Positions 12,701 to 26,288 of a stretch of 64,000 nucleotides of DNA are shown here, piece after piece. Source of the stretch: Epiperipatus broadwayi (Eukaryota; Onychophora; Udeonychophora; Euonychophora; Peripatidae). The stretch lies in the NCBI GenBank assembly GCA_028023455.1, contig JAQFVV010006220.1, forward strand, positions 9,505,916 through 9,569,915, written 5' to 3'. The notes below the pieces were generated by a model that saw only the letters and a list, made by a program, of their open reading frames with translations, did no database searches and was not told where the DNA came from. How positions within the stretch are numbered: position 1 is the stretch's first letter; each line of letters starts with the position of its first letter. A program made the translations under genes and the position numbers.

Positions 12701-15070
12701 AACAATATTTACAATTATGATATCTACAATTTTAGTACTAGTCTGCTACTAGAAAAAATAAGTTCAACAATAAGTGATAGTAATATTAAAAACAATATTT
12801 TTCCTGTGGAAAAAGTAATCACAGATAATAACTTAACAAAGACATCAGGATGTAGTGAATATAATAGGTGAAATCGTTATGCTTAGTGCTCAAAGAGATA
12901 CTAAAAATGGTAATGATATTTCACCAATACCAAAATGATAGATAAGTGAACTAAACCATATACAGTATTTATTTTTTGACTTAATAAAGATGCAGATGTA
13001 AATGACAAAGACCAAACTAAGTATGAGAAACATAATTGGTTGGAAGATTTATAGAAAAAAATCTCTTACTATTAAAAACAAACACAATGAAAAAATATAT
13101 TTTAATTATATTAATTCAATCAAATGCTTCAATTTTTTTTTTTTCACATGTATAGACTGACATGGGAATGCAATTTTTCTGCATTCTTTGTAATTGACTG
13201 TTTATTGCTGTGTACAAGAACTAAGGGTTTCTGAATCAAAACTCTGATTATTGTTTTGTAGTTCACACGACTCCCCCCCCCCGCCGCCCATAATTAACTA
13301 TATTATTATGATTATTTACAATCAGTATATAATTTCACACCCACCATTATTAAATTTATAAATTAAAGAAAGTTAATTTTTTTTGCAAATTGAATATTAA
13401 ATCAAATCTTTTCATTATTTATATTGTCCCTAAACTTAATCTGAAAATCAATTTAAGTTGTAGATTATGATAACAAATATCAAAGGTCTTCTTATACTGA
13501 CAGATAAGGAGGTGAAGCCTTTACTTGAAACTGATAATTGCTAAAAAATAATTAGCCTTCTGGCTGAGCTGACTCAAAAGAGATCAAGATGGACAACTTA
13601 TAAAAAATATATATATAAATCTTAGAATGAACAAAATCGTCTTCCATAGTCAGACATAATTAAACAATAAGTATTAAAAAATAATACATAGCAAGCACTA
13701 AAAAAAAAAAAAATCATCAAAATGTAAAGATAATATATTTTAAAAAATCTGACAAGAGTTAAATAATAATCTTAAAGACCTACTTTTACTTATACATAGA
13801 ATAATGATTACTTACTGAAGTCTCAAATCAAGTTTCATAGATAAAAAGAAATTTAACTAAAATCTTAAGCATTTTACATTAAAAAGTGTCTATATATATA
13901 TATATTGCGAAAGGGGGAAATATTATGCTCACTGCAGGCCAAAGATCTAACAAGCCTCAAATGAAAAAAAAAGGTACAGTATTTCGCAAATAAATGCCAT
14001 GTGACAAAAGTTTTGAGTGTTTTCCTCTTTGTTTTATCTTCTAACTAAAAATAGCTAAATGCCATTTTCTAATTAATATTAGATGACTAGGTAAATTGAT
14101 TATGTATCGACTATTTAGAAAAAAAAAGTTCAAGCCTAACTGGAATTTGAAAAAAATGTTCTTTATCTGGCGTGATTTGAATTCAGGTATGACAGATAGA
14201 GACACTATTGCTATAACATGTATATAGATTTTAATCATTCTCATGAAACAGTGTTTTTAATATTGTCATCATGTTTCATTAAGTAATTCTGTATACTACT
14301 GGTTTTATTTGAATAAAATTGCTTGGTCACTCTATAGATTTTACAGTCTCCATTCATTATTTTGACATGTTTTTCTATGTGATCAGTGCATTAACACTCA
14401 CTAGCTAGGATGGTTAGTTTATACTTTAAAAACACTAAATCTCAATGTGAGTTAATGATTAGTCATTATCAATTATTAAGCCTTGAGATATTGATGTTTG
14501 TGAAATTACAAATATATTAATTCTGACTATAAGTAATTCTCTATTCAAGTAAGTAACTGCATCATGATTCCTTGCATAAAGATTTCCATTCAAGTAGATG
14601 CCGACCAGAAGAAAATATTATATCACAAAAGATGTACACAGAATAAAAAATAAACAATAACTAAAATATCTTTTTTTATTATTATTTATATATCTTCTTT
14701 TATTACTATTTCCTTTATATATCTGACAAAAAAAAATGTATGTACGTACAGATTTTTGTAAATCGAATTTACATAAATAGGTAACTGTTTATATTTTATT
14801 GATAAATCAAAAATAATAAAACAAATATAAAGAAAAATTAACAAAGCCGCATCATTTATTATCCATATATGTTAAAAATATAAGTTAATTTATCAAAAAT
14901 ATAAATATTTATTTATTGGTGACAAATGAGTACTCTATTTACAAATTATTTTCTAATATTACAGATTCAGTTTGTATCCTGCCCATCCTTCTTCTGTGTA
15001 TTTAAATGGACAAAGTCAGAGTGACTTAATGTCAACATGAGCATCACAATAATATTGGCATCAACAAAGG
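9736..15070. other. AT-rich non-coding stretch
   Basis: No gene found. There are long A/T runs (near 9905-9975, 10240-10260, 12555-12567, 13700-13715) and a C-run with CCGCCGCCC near 13271-13288. Around 10851 a segment (CCAGGCATAGGCAACTTTTT) resembles the end of some hAT-type transposons, but I find no partner end. Open frames such as 12632-12871 and 14041-14244 (minus) are short and low in complexity. Confidence 0.55.
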
Positions 15071-15079
15071 ATTTGGGCA

Positions 15080-15500
15080 TTCCATCATCAGATTTTCAAT
15101 GGTATGGATAGTTGAAGAGTTGGAGGATGGTGGAGTAGACTGAAGCCGGTTCATTAAAGTTTGAAGATTTGCTAATCTTAATATAAGCCAAGCTCTGATT
15201 ATATATATATATGTGCAGGGGGGGGGAGATAATGATTTGGATCAACTGATGAGTGCTAGTTTAGCACAAAATACGTATATTGGAGATTATTTATTGGAGT
15301 AGACTGAAGCCTGTTCATTAAAGTTTGAAGATTTGCTAATCTTAATATAAACCAAGCTCTGATGAATGCTAGTTTAGCACAAAATACTATATTGGAGATT
15401 ATTTATCTTTTTCACATGTGTGTGGTCATGTATATGGTTGTATGAGATAGAGTCGATAGCTGAAGGGTGCTTTGAAAACCTGTGTTCAAATGTTCTACAA
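15080..15500 (+). repeat. Family B repeat with internal tandem duplication
   Basis: Plus-strand copy of family B. A segment of about 164 bp is present twice: the GTAGACTGAAGCC block occurs at 15135 and 15299, and the hammerhead-like motif occurs in both (15241-15285 and 15355-15398). In the first unit box I is intact (CTGATGA), stem II is GTGCT/AGCAC and stem III is ATA/TAT around CGTA, but box II is AAAA instead of GAAA. Downstream at about 15425-15495 lies a degenerate tRNA-like part with A-box (TAGCTGAAGGGTGC) and B-box-like (GTGTTCAAAT) sequence. A G run at 15219-15227 and a TA run before it are part of the first unit. Confidence 0.6.
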
Positions 15501-16792
15501 TTATAACTAAATCCAAGTATATTAAATTAAACTTGTTATTATAGGCTAAGATAAATAAAAAATGCCTTGCATTAATACACCTGCTTAGCAAAAAAAAAAA
15601 AAAAAGTCAATACTTTACAAGAATTAAACTTTTTATTCTTGAAATCTTAAGCTAATTAGCATTTAATTATACACATTTATAAATTTACTATGTATAAATT
15701 GAGGCAAAATAATTTAAAGTTCAGAGAAAAAATCACTGGGGAAACCTCATTCCAAAACAAAAATAATTAGAGATGTTCAACTCAATCATTCAGCTGATTC
15801 TTGCTCAGCACTGTAAAAATTAATTAATAATGATGACCATAATCCATAGTGTTATTTTCTTATATTATGGCTGTAAGCAAGGCAGTCTTCGATAATTTCC
15901 AAATCCAATTCAGTAGCATTTAATAGAAAATTGAATAACATAGAGACTATGATATCATATAACTGTATAATTTCTTGCTTGAAAAAATGCCTTTATATTT
16001 GTGATTCTCTAAAAAATACAAAAAATTTTATAAGAATAATATAGATTTACAATTGTCTTCATATAAGATTATTTTAAAGATTTATTTTAGATTGATATGA
16101 GAATTGTAGTATCTTACAGAAAAAGCATTCCATTGATGAATTTTTATTATTAACCAACACATATAAAAAATAAAAATAAAAGAACTTTTTTAATACTACA
16201 AAAACATTTCATTGGTAGTGCATCATCAATAAACTGTAAAAGCATACTTTTTAATACATCCACATTTTTTTTCCAGATACATAACATCTATACTTGCCTA
16301 CATTGCACTCATGATTAATTTACTGTTCTTACATTTGCAATAATGCTCAATGATATATATTGGACATCTAGATAACTTGTTCCAATTATCTGTTTTGATG
16401 TCAGAACAACTAGCACTTCAAAATACATTATAAATATAATGTGATATTAATTCAAGCCCTTTTTCAACATTTGCACAACCAGCTACATATATATCCATCA
16501 CTGTATTTTGTTGTCATTAGAAAATCTGTAGAACTTTTAAACATGGATACTAATATAAATGCTTCTCTTGACTATATTATATTAGTTGATATTTTTATTT
16601 ATGTGCCAATGTTTTTTAATTATGAAAACATAACTATATTTTATCTTATACAGCAAATTAAAAATAACTACTACTTTGTTTCAATTACAGCTATCAAGAT
16701 ATCTAGAAATGTCTTGGATCAATGTTATAAAAAATATGATTCTTGTTCTGTATTTTTACATTCCTTTTCTAACAACCCATGAATAGAATTGG

Positions 16793-18345
16793 AATGTTAA
16801 ATAATAAGGATGTACTAGATGATTGAAAAATAATAACACTGATATTTAAGAAAGATAATCAAGAGAATTTTAGACATTACAGATTTATCAGACCTCTATA
16901 CCAAGATAATTATAACTTGTGCATAGCAAATATTGGATTCAAATCATGAAAGAAGAAATGAGATTTAAAAATGATTTTAGTACAATAGTTCATATCCAAG
17001 TAGTGAGAAAAGTTATATAAAGAACCAATGAACATAAGATGTCATTATGCTTCGGACTTGTAGATTATGAAAAGATAATTGACTCTACAAGTATTTCCAT
17101 AATGATTACAGTTCAACCATCAAAATATAGACCCAAATATTATTATAATCTAAAGAATATTTATCAAAATGCAATGGTAGTGAGATTATAAACTAAAAAG
17201 TTTAACAATGATAAGAATATGATAAGGTAATCTCCAACTTTTTCAATAATTTTACAAAAAGTATTTTATGGCTAAATTTGGAAACTAAGAGAAATAGAAC
17301 ACAGAAAGATTATGTAAGTCATCTAGATTTTGCAGTTGATTCTTTTGCAAATAATGCTTGAGTTTCTGGAAATGTTGCAAGATTTATGAGATGAAAGTAA
17401 AAAATAGAATTAAAGATAAATACTGACAAAAACTAAACTAATGAAAAATGGAAATAAATTAATAATTTTTATTAGTCATTCACTAGACTATAGATTATTC
17501 ATTTAATAAATAATATTTCTGTAGTGTAATTTTCAATAAACCATTCTCATGCACAAAATATGCATCTTGGGCATCATACATCTTTTTTGCATGTCTTTGG
17601 TCATATGATTATGATTACACACCTCAACAAGTTGTTAAAAGTGGATAGAAACCAGTCCCTACTTTGCATGACAGTAGTGCAGTGAAAATAATACTACAGA
17701 AATATTATTCATCAGGCAGTGAAAATAATACTGCAGAAATATTATTCATCAATGTTAAATGGGCTTTCTCAGAAAATGATAATAAAAATGTAATCATAAA
17801 ATAGAATAAGTTAATAACTTCAAATACTTTGGTCAGACTATTAATACAGATGGGCAAATATTGGATGAATTAGATTTCGATGGTGTGCTTTTAGTAGAAA
17901 TAATTTAATATTAAAAAATATATATCTGTGTATGAAAAGAAAGGTTTTTAATGTGCATTTTACTAGTTATGCTTATGGATCTGAGATTTGGATATTTAAC
18001 AAAAGAACAATTCAGAGATATCAGTCCATTCTATTTAAAATATGGAGAGATGTATGTTGGGAATTACAAGAATTTCAACAACTATCAAAGACTATAATGT
18101 TGAAAGAATTAAGACTGAAATGGAGCTAAACTGGATGTAGTGCTAAAAAAATAACAAATGATAGTGCAAAAATCTTAAACTGGATCCCAAGAAATTGCAA
18201 AAAATCTAGAAAGAGACCATACATAAGGTGAATATATGAAATAAGAAAATTTGTTAGTGTGACATGGAAAAATCAGACTATATATCAGAGAAACTGGATT
18301 AAACCTAGAAAAACTTTCATCCTATAATAGTTTGATGATAATGAT
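16793..18345 (+). pseudogene. Decayed RTE-type LINE fragment (reverse transcriptase part)
   Basis: The stretch aligns with the complete RTE at 39.5-42.7 kb from the region just before the RT palm to the 3' end. Recognisable blocks are AAGGATGTACTAGATGATTG, the palm region near 17050-17110 (remnant of the VDYEKAFDS motif), the FADD region near 17320-17345, and the C-terminal block near 18180-18240 (IPRNCKKSRKRP.. type). It ends in a decayed (TGA)n tail. A 65-codon frame at 17932-18129 is the only open part left; stops and indels break the rest. A small inverted-repeat insertion interrupts it at about 17440-17750. The endonuclease part is absent: 5' truncation, usual for LINE copies. Confidence 0.75.
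17440..17752. mobile_element. Small MITE-like insertion inside RTE fragment
   Basis: About 310 bp with no counterpart in the other RTE copies. Near its left side (about 17497-17535) AATAATATTTCTGTAGTG is the inverse of the sequence near its right side (about 17681-17717), and the right-hand inverted repeat is itself duplicated in tandem (37 bp, second copy 17718-17754). RTE homology resumes at AATGTTAAATGGGC. No coding frame. The flanking AATG may be part of a short target duplication. Confidence 0.5.
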
Positions 18346-18349
18346 GAAT

Positions 18350-21300
18350 AATGTGAAAAGCATAAAAAAGTTTATAATGTAGCTCTAATTATTAAAATTC
18401 TAGACAAAATTTTAAAGAGTTGACAAATAATAGAAAGCTACTATGAATGATGGCCAGGTACTATAGCTTTGTAATAATGTCTTTTTGCTAATTATCTTAA
18501 CTTATTCTAATTGAAAACCTATATATAATGTGACTGCATGGAAAAAAATAAGATATAAAATACATAGATTCATATATTTAGAAAATAAAAACAGAAACTT
18601 TTGCATAATTATTGATATTTTTGAAATTGACTAAACAGATTGAACACTAACATAACTGAATTTAGAAGATCCTCAGCTTTTCCCTCTTCAATGAAGTTTT
18701 ATTTATTCATTAAATAACTGTTCATTATAAGCAACTTTCCTTATTTCTATCAGATAAAGTTCAGATTCTTTTCTGATTTCAATCTATTTCCATTAATAGT
18801 TTGTCAACCTCATGGTTTAATTAGTGTTTTCCTTGTTATAATCATAAACTGTATTCAAATCCAGTCATAAAATGAATATTGCAAATGTTTTCAAAAATCT
18901 TTTTCAGGTAGTAACAGTATAGAAAAGTTTTAAATATGTTATAGTTAATGAATAAAATAATAATAATAATAAAATAACATAAACTTTACAAATGAAGCTT
19001 TTCTCTAATTAGAGAAAGATAATCAAATTATTATATTAATATAAACAACTACAATGTTATCTATCGATCATTTTGCTTAGAAATAATAAATCAAAAATGA
19101 AAATGTTATCAACAATTTAATTTAATATTTCATTGTTTAAAAGACCTTAATAAATGGATAAATTTCATTTCTTTATATTAATAAGTTAATGTTGACAAAA
19201 AAATTTTTTTTTTACTTGGTAAGTATAACAATGACAAAAACAATGTCTTCATGTATGATTTTAAATCAGATTTTTTTTTAAATAAAAAAAATTACAGTTC
19301 ATTGTTCCTATTTTATATTTGTGAATTTTTTTATTGGTAATCATGATAATACTGTAATTAAAACCATTTTCAAGTAAGATAATACTGTATTTCAATTTAA
19401 TAAATACTTCATGAAATTACCCTATATATTTTGTAATTTATTTTTGATATAAATAAAACAAAATTATGAGCAAGGCCATTAAATATTAACAATGTCAAAG
19501 CTTTCTCTCTATCTTTGAACTTTACAGAGATAAAAAAAAATTCTATCTAATGACATTAGTCAATGGTCCTATTTAATTATTTACATTCATTAACAAACAA
19601 GGTAGACCTAAGTTTTCTCCCCTACCTAAGTGAATACAATGATATAGAGATTCTAAAAAAAAGTGAATGGCTGAATACCTTAATTTTCACCCAATTAGAC
19701 TCAATTTCTCCAAATGCAGAAACTATTTAATTTTTTTACTCTGTATTAAAAAGAATAAAAGAATTTCAGCATGGCACTATTATATATGGAACAACATGTA
19801 GCATCAATACTTCAAAAATAATTGATGAACTTGATGCTAGTCAAAAACTGAGGAAAAACTTTTTACTCTCCACATTATTTTTTTTTTAATGTTTTATTAA
19901 TTTGTTATAATTTCATTTTTACATTTTTTATATGCTTGAGGTTATAAAGAAAAATGTATTATAATTTTTAAAATAATATATATATATTGCAATGTTTTGA
20001 ATAAAGTATGTTTAATTTTTTAGTTCTTTCTGTATTATATTCATTTATTCATAAGATCATGTACTTTAATAGCAGATTGAGTATTTGACAATTCCATTCA
20101 ATTAGTTTGAAGAAATTTTACTCAGCTCAGATTCAATCCTAGAAATTTTATTCTAAGTCTTCCATGTGCTAACTACGTTGGTAATAAAATTATTACCAAC
20201 TTATTAACAACATGTGATTTAGACAAATATTATTAACTAAGTTGGGCAAAAAAAAAAAAAATTGTTTTAGGGCATTATAAATTTCACTGCCATGATCTCT
20301 CAATATATTTAATTTATATTAATCTATAAAAATTATTCTAGTTTTCCTCAAATACATACATATACATTGCAATTTATAAACCTAATATGGTATTGCAGAT
20401 AGTACACAGAACAATAACAATTTTGATTTTCTTCTGAATTTTTAAAAAGTCATAGCATTTATTTATACTACTTATATTTTGAATTATTTTTTTTTTACTA
20501 CAATTGAATTAAATTCATATTAAACAATATATGAAATTCATTTCTCAGAAAAGTTTAAAAGGCAAACGCCTAAATATACTTATAACAGGTTATGGTTTTA
20601 AATATCTATAAATCTGTAAAATTTTATTTTAACAATATTATGATTAAATTATTGTATTATATTCACAAACACATATGCATCTCTATTTTAATTATTGCAA
20701 AAACAGTACCACTGAATTATTTTATATAACTGATATATATATATTAAATAAATGCAATGGTTATCAAAACATTTATCAAGAAAACCAACCCAGTTTGCAA
20801 CTATAAATGTATAAGTTTTACTTATAATCTATTAAAGTTAATAAATGATTTTCATAGATCCCATAAAGTGATAATGTGTTACCAATAAGTTTATATTTTG
20901 TTTTTGTTTTATGTAAACAAAAATTTAATATTTTTACTAAATTGTTTTGTCATTTTCACTAAGGTAAGTAATTTTGCAACTATTTATTTTAAAAAGGAAT
21001 CTACAGATATTGCTTGTAGGTTTAGATTATATGCAATTTAATATTAAAATATGCTCAAATTCATTAACTCAGATTTTTTTTAAGCTCATATTTTGTTCTT
21101 TATCATTTAGTGCAAAGATAGATTTGCAAGTTTAGGTATGAAAGATCTATGGATTGCAGCTCAACTCTATCATTCCCTAGTGTCAAATCATTTAACTACT
21201 AGTTCACATTTTGATTGTTTTCCATTCTATCATAAAAATATAATCTATAATAAACATTATTTATATTTTTTAAGATTCTACAGATCTTCACTGTGCCCTA

Positions 21301-24180
21301 CAAAAATGTCTCCAATTGAGCTGAACAGCTCTCAAAGCTATCTCTAGCCTATATAGATTTCAATGAATAACTAATAAATTCAATATGTATTAGACACCAA
21401 CAGAATTATTAATGGAAAAGGTGTTTAGAAAGAAGAAACAGCTTATTCCATAATATTGATTATTGCATGACATGTTACCACACTTTAAATTTATATATAG
21501 AACACAGTGAAAAGTTATATGAATTGATTTTTTTTTTTTCCATATGTATATAGTAAATAATTGAATGAGCTGTTGTTCAGAATTCACATAAAATTCAAGG
21601 GTCAGAAGTGATAAAATTGAACCGCAAACGAGGGGGAATCATGAGTTCTAGAGTCCACCACTTTACCTCTATAATTATTACAATATGTAAAGAACTGAAA
21701 TAATTGTAGTTTATTATGTTTGTAAGGTAAATTAGTGCTATAAAAATAGTATAAAATACAACAGGAAAAATCGAATTTTTTACACTCCATCTATTAAATC
21801 ACAAACGCAGTATAAGTGAGATCAATTAAAATAATTTGTAAAATGGATACACTTGTTTAAACATGTCCAACTATTTTACACAAGTGTATTTTTGGACCAT
21901 GCAGAAGGCACATTGTTCCTATAGACATTGAGCTCGCCCATACTTTATTTTTGACGTCTCTGCTTTTCTTCCCTCTTACGAGATTTCTCTTTATCACCCA
22001 TTCAGTCTGCAAATAACTAGAATTATTTAATGAATATTCAAAAAAATCTTGTTTCCAATTTATTGATTCGCTCGCTTCGAATGATCATTACAAAAACAAA
22101 AATTACAAAGAGTTTGTCAAGTTCAGCTTTGGAAATAATTTTTAAAATATATGTATATTAGAAAAATTGTTACATAGTTTTGAAGAAATAGCATGCATGC
22201 ACTAGAAGTTAATCGATTTAATAAGTTTAAGTGAAGGAAAAATTTTAGAAGTTGAATAATTATTGATCCCAAAAAGGCAAAATTATTTATCCTACATTAA
22301 TTTATATTATGAATTTAATAAATTTTAAAATTATATATGTATAATTTTTTAATACTTCTTTAATTTTACTCTGTGCAATGGTGATTGTTTAGAGCTAAGT
22401 GTTTTGTTTACGATTAAATTTTTTAAATCTAGACATTTTAACTGAGAACATAAAATTTATTCTCGCATATATATAATATCAACATAAAATTTATTTTATT
22501 TTTAAAACTCTGCAACTCTAAAATTTTTTTACATAACTTTCCTAGGAAGTCGCGACCTCTAGGTTACGAAACAGATTCACATCTATGGATATATAGAATT
22601 GCAATATAACTGAATAATTTTCTGAACAGAGCAGGAAGTATGATTGAGAATAAATTTAAAAACAGAGAGAAATGTTTAATAAACTTATTTTTAAAAAAAA
22701 AAAAAAATTAAAATGTGTGTGGTGTAAAACTGATAATTTAAAATCTGAATTGATTTCAATGATCATTTAGCTATATAATGTAAAAAATCAACCACAGAGA
22801 AAAACTTATAATTTCTTTAGTGAAAACAGCTTAATAATGTAAAGAAATTTATTACTGCATCTTAATTAAAAAAACATCTAATAAGAAAATAATGTCAACA
22901 TCAAAAGCAAATCAAAAATAATTCAAACCAGAAAAACAAACTGAGACTGAAAATATATAAATAAGACAGACTATAAATAATAAGATCTACAATTTAAAAT
23001 TTATGTGTAAATAATTGTTTTAAAAATGTATATAATTACTGTTTTTTACTAATAAAGATTTTAATTGAAATAAATATTAAATGAAATTGCAAGGATTGAA
23101 GATCTGTTTTGGTACTAAGTGAAATATATATAAAAGAAGACTGCACATACATGGACAATAAAAACTTTTATGTTCAAATAAAAACAAAGAAAAAATTCAT
23201 CTTGTTTGATTGGATTTCATACCTCCAGTAGAAAAGGTCTTTGCCATAGTAATTAGAAAATATAGTGCACATGATCTAAAATCTGAATTTAGAATGAGTA
23301 AAAATAGAAAATTATTCAGATTTCAAATACATTTTGATTTTTCTTTCAGTTAGCTGACTTATAGTCATCCATACTAGCCACCTATTCATGGTTTAGTAAA
23401 TGTTTATCTAATTATTCTTAGCTAGAAAATATATAAAACAATAATAGAAAGCAACTACTATTCTTATCAACTTATCAGTATCTAGTGAATAATGACTTTT
23501 TCTTCATAATTCCTAAATAAAAGACCTGTTGGAGAGATCTTTCTAGTGATACACAAGTTATTATCTGCAGTATTTGAAAAAGATTGAGAAGAATTATCCT
23601 TCTAAATTCAAGAATAGATGAACAGCAAAAAAAAGAATAGATGAACATATTATATTCATTCATAAAGAAAAAAGTTAAACAATAGTTCAGTGGCCAAATA
23701 CATGTGACACTTCTTTTATCAATGGCAAATATCTATCACATTTCAACCTCTCCCCCCTCCCACTTTTAGTCCACCAACACTCATTTAATTGAATAAGATT
23801 CTCTAGGACTTATTTTATTTTTCAACTCACTATAATTACATAATCATTCAAGTGAATGATTAAATAGGTGGGCTTCAGGACCACTACTTCTAAAAAAAAT
23901 GTGAGTATTCATAAAAATCCAAAGCTATTTGAAAAAAATTTCCTCATTTCATTCAAAATTTGAACAATAAGCAATGCTTATGATAAAAGCAAACTTTAAA
24001 TGACCCAGCCAGGCTACTCAATTTGGTGAAGGTTTATCTTATTCCTTCCTTTTTTAACTTCTAATGAAAAATAACTGGATACTTATTCACAGATTATTAA
24101 TTGGAAGATTAACTAAATTATCTAGAACACTTCTCAAATAAATTATCTAGAACATTTCTCAAATGCATATGCAAGATTAT
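18350..24180. other. AT-rich non-coding stretch with a few repeat remnants
   Basis: No gene is supported. AAT repeats near 18955-18975, TA runs near 19975-19990 and 20735-20745, and many A/T runs. At 21602-21670 (minus) a tRNA-Ser/Leu-like relic can be seen: a GGTAAAGTGGTGG A-box-like part and a GCGGTTCAATTTT B-box-like part, without a pairing acceptor stem, most likely an old SINE head. Open frames at 21138-21347, 21390-21587 and 23475-23663 are short and unrecognised. Confidence 0.5.
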
Positions 24181-24358
24181 ATACGATAGAACAGAAAATC
24201 ATATAACATTAAATATTAGCTATAAAAAAAAAAAAATTATACTGAAATTCTCTTATTACCATAGTTTCATCTATTAAGAAATAGATTTTCTCAAGTGTAA
24301 ATCAACTAGATACAAAACATATATACATAAAACAGAAATAATCTTCCCATAAATCACT

Positions 24359-24571
24359 TCAAAAACCACCCATCTTTAATATCAAATGAAAGTTTTCATG
24401 AAATTGAGCTTCAGGTTCAAGACGATTTATTATCAGTTTCTTTAATTCTTTTTTTAAATTCTTTTTTTTTTCATAAAAGATAACATCTGCATTCTTAAAT
24501 AATATTTTATGACCTGTATTTAGTTCATGAATATACAAAGTTGAGTTATGATATCTATTTTTAATTGTGAG
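24359..24571 (-). pseudogene. Penelope-like element, C-terminal end (left arm)
   Basis: Minus-strand frame of 70 residues plus stop, starting LTIKNRYHNST, then LYIHELNTGHKILF, an FYEKKKNLKKELKK stretch and a terminal GGF. This is the region that follows the GIY-YIG nuclease core in Penelope-like proteins, where a conserved H..GH.I.(F/W) segment precedes a basic K/R-rich segment. The related copy at 38831-39067 reads LYIHEKDTSHTINF at the same place. The GIY-YIG core and reverse transcriptase are missing, so this is a 5'-truncated copy without function. Confidence 0.65.
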
Positions 24572-24663
24572 CTATACAATTTTACAACATCTGCAAAAAC
24601 CATATCAGAAATATATTTCTTTGCAGTTGTCATAAAAATTGTATGGGTTAAAGTATATTAAGT

Positions 24664-24892
24664 CTTAATAAAGAAGTTAAAGTTCATAAGACTAGAGTTA
24701 AAAATAGATATCATAACTATGCTTTCTATATTCATGAACTAAATAAAGGTCATAAAATATTATTTGACAATGCAAAAGTAATCTTTTATGAAAAAAAAAA
24801 AAAAAATTAAGGAAACTGATTACAAATCTTTTTGAATCTGAGGCCCCAATCTGATGAAACTTCCTTTGATATTGAAGGTGGGTGTTTTTTGA
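24664..24892 (+). pseudogene. Penelope-like element, C-terminal end (right arm)
   Basis: Plus-strand counterpart of the left arm. It begins inside the GIY-YIG domain (LNKEVKVHKTRVKNR), continues FYIHELNKGHKILF and VIFYE, and is then thrown out of frame in an A-run before the end. The HELN.GHKILF segment is shared with the left arm. The centre of the palindrome contains decayed upstream sequence. It is a broken copy. Confidence 0.6.
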
Positions 24893-25055
24893 AATTATTT
24901 ATGGGAAGGCTATTTCTGTTTTATACGTTTTGTATCTAGTTGATTTTTATTTGAGAATGTCTATTTATTAATATAGAAACCATGGTCTTGAGAGAATTTT
25001 AATAAAAATAAAAATAAAATTAGATAGAATTTAATGTTATATGATTTTTATTTAT

Positions 25056-26288
25056 TTATTATTAATAATTTAGCTTAGGTAAATTTCATATACAGAGAGA
25101 TACATATATATAATTAACTTTAATTAAAACAAATGGATCAAAAGTTTATTAAAACTCCAAATATTGCAAAGATAAAATAAATAATGAATGCATTAAAAAG
25201 AATATCGGGAAGACAAAGTATAATGAATCAAAATCAAGTTTTATTACTTTGATTAGTAGTGTTCTTTTACATAGTTAACACAAACTGCCTGAGGACAGAC
25301 AACACACAATAAAATGTATTAAAATAGCTAAATATTTAGTATTTATTTAAAGAGAATTTTGGCAAATATTATGAATAATAAAACAAAAAGTTTTTATTTA
25401 AAACATGAATTTATCAAATAAATTTGTTTGTTTGTTTTTTTTGTTTTTTTTTTTGGGGGGGACACAAAAAACCCATAAAATTATACTTTATTGATATTAA
25501 AAATATATATCAGATAAATCACAGTTTAGATAAGAATCAATCATTCAAAGTAATAAAAGATTTCTAATTGGATCTTTTTTAAATGTCTTTAAGAATAAAG
25601 TATAGTATTATAATCCTGTTTCATCAAGGCCACTAAGCTATGACATAAATATTTGCAGAGAACTAATTCTCTTATTTAATATGAGTTCAGAGAGAAAGAT
25701 GGTATCTAACATCAATTAAATAAATGAACAATAATAATTTTATTTAAAAAATGAAACCTGAAAGAAATTAACCAGAAAACAAGTAAATTAGAAAAAATAT
25801 ATAAATTATAATTAGCATATCTTAATCTTCAAAGACTCTGTCATATAGCTTGCCTTATGCTTTAATATTATCAAAATCTTGGATCCATCAACAAATTTAC
25901 AGCACTATATAGCTTTAAAGATTGACTGAAAACATTACATACATTGATATCCCAATAACTTTATTTCTTCGTCCAGACATTATCTGCCAGATTAATTGTT
26001 AAATACCACTAACACTTTCCTGTTTGCATACATCTAATCCTGTTTGCATATATCTAAAGATTGTTGTAAATATTTCATAAATAATTTCAGTTCTTTAAAA
26101 AAAAAAAAAGGTTTATATTTACCTAAAAATAAAATGTGTCAAATTATTGTTTACAAAATTTTGAGCAGTGACATTAGTTATTAGATAGAAATTAAAAACA
26201 TCAATTATAATACAGTAAATGAATATGGCATAAGAAAATAGAATTATTGAAAAAAGCACAAGAAAGATGGCTATTATCAAATAAAAAG
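25056..26288. other. AT-rich non-coding stretch
   Basis: No gene seen. A G-run next to T-runs lies near 25430-25460 (TTTGTTTG repeats then GGGGGGG). A short direct repeat (CCTGTTTGCATA..CTAA) occurs near 26020-26055. The 64-codon minus frame at 26119-26313 is low in complexity and partly overlaps the RTE tail. Confidence 0.5.

Larger units (their letters stand above)
24183..25055. repeat. Large palindrome of two Penelope-like 3' ends
   Basis: The left arm (about 24183-24571) is the inverse of the right arm (about 24664-25055), with a ~95 bp centre. Each arm encodes the C-terminal part of a Penelope-like protein reading outward, followed by the same ~160 bp untranslated tail. The arms have diverged by many substitutions and a few indels, so the palindrome is not recent. 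The arrangement is head-to-head, with both copies 5'-truncated at almost the same place. Confidence 0.7.

Noticed and set aside
12632-12871. 79-codon plus frame
   Set aside because: Low complexity, no homologue recognised, typical chance frame.
16441-16782. 113-codon plus frame
   Set aside because: Very AT-rich, Ile/Asn/Tyr-heavy, no motif, no support from context.
21602-21670. tRNA-Ser/Leu-like gene on minus strand
   Set aside because: B-box-like and A-box-like parts and a GGACTCTAGAAC anticodon-region lookalike are present, but no acceptor stem pairs. At most an old SINE head.
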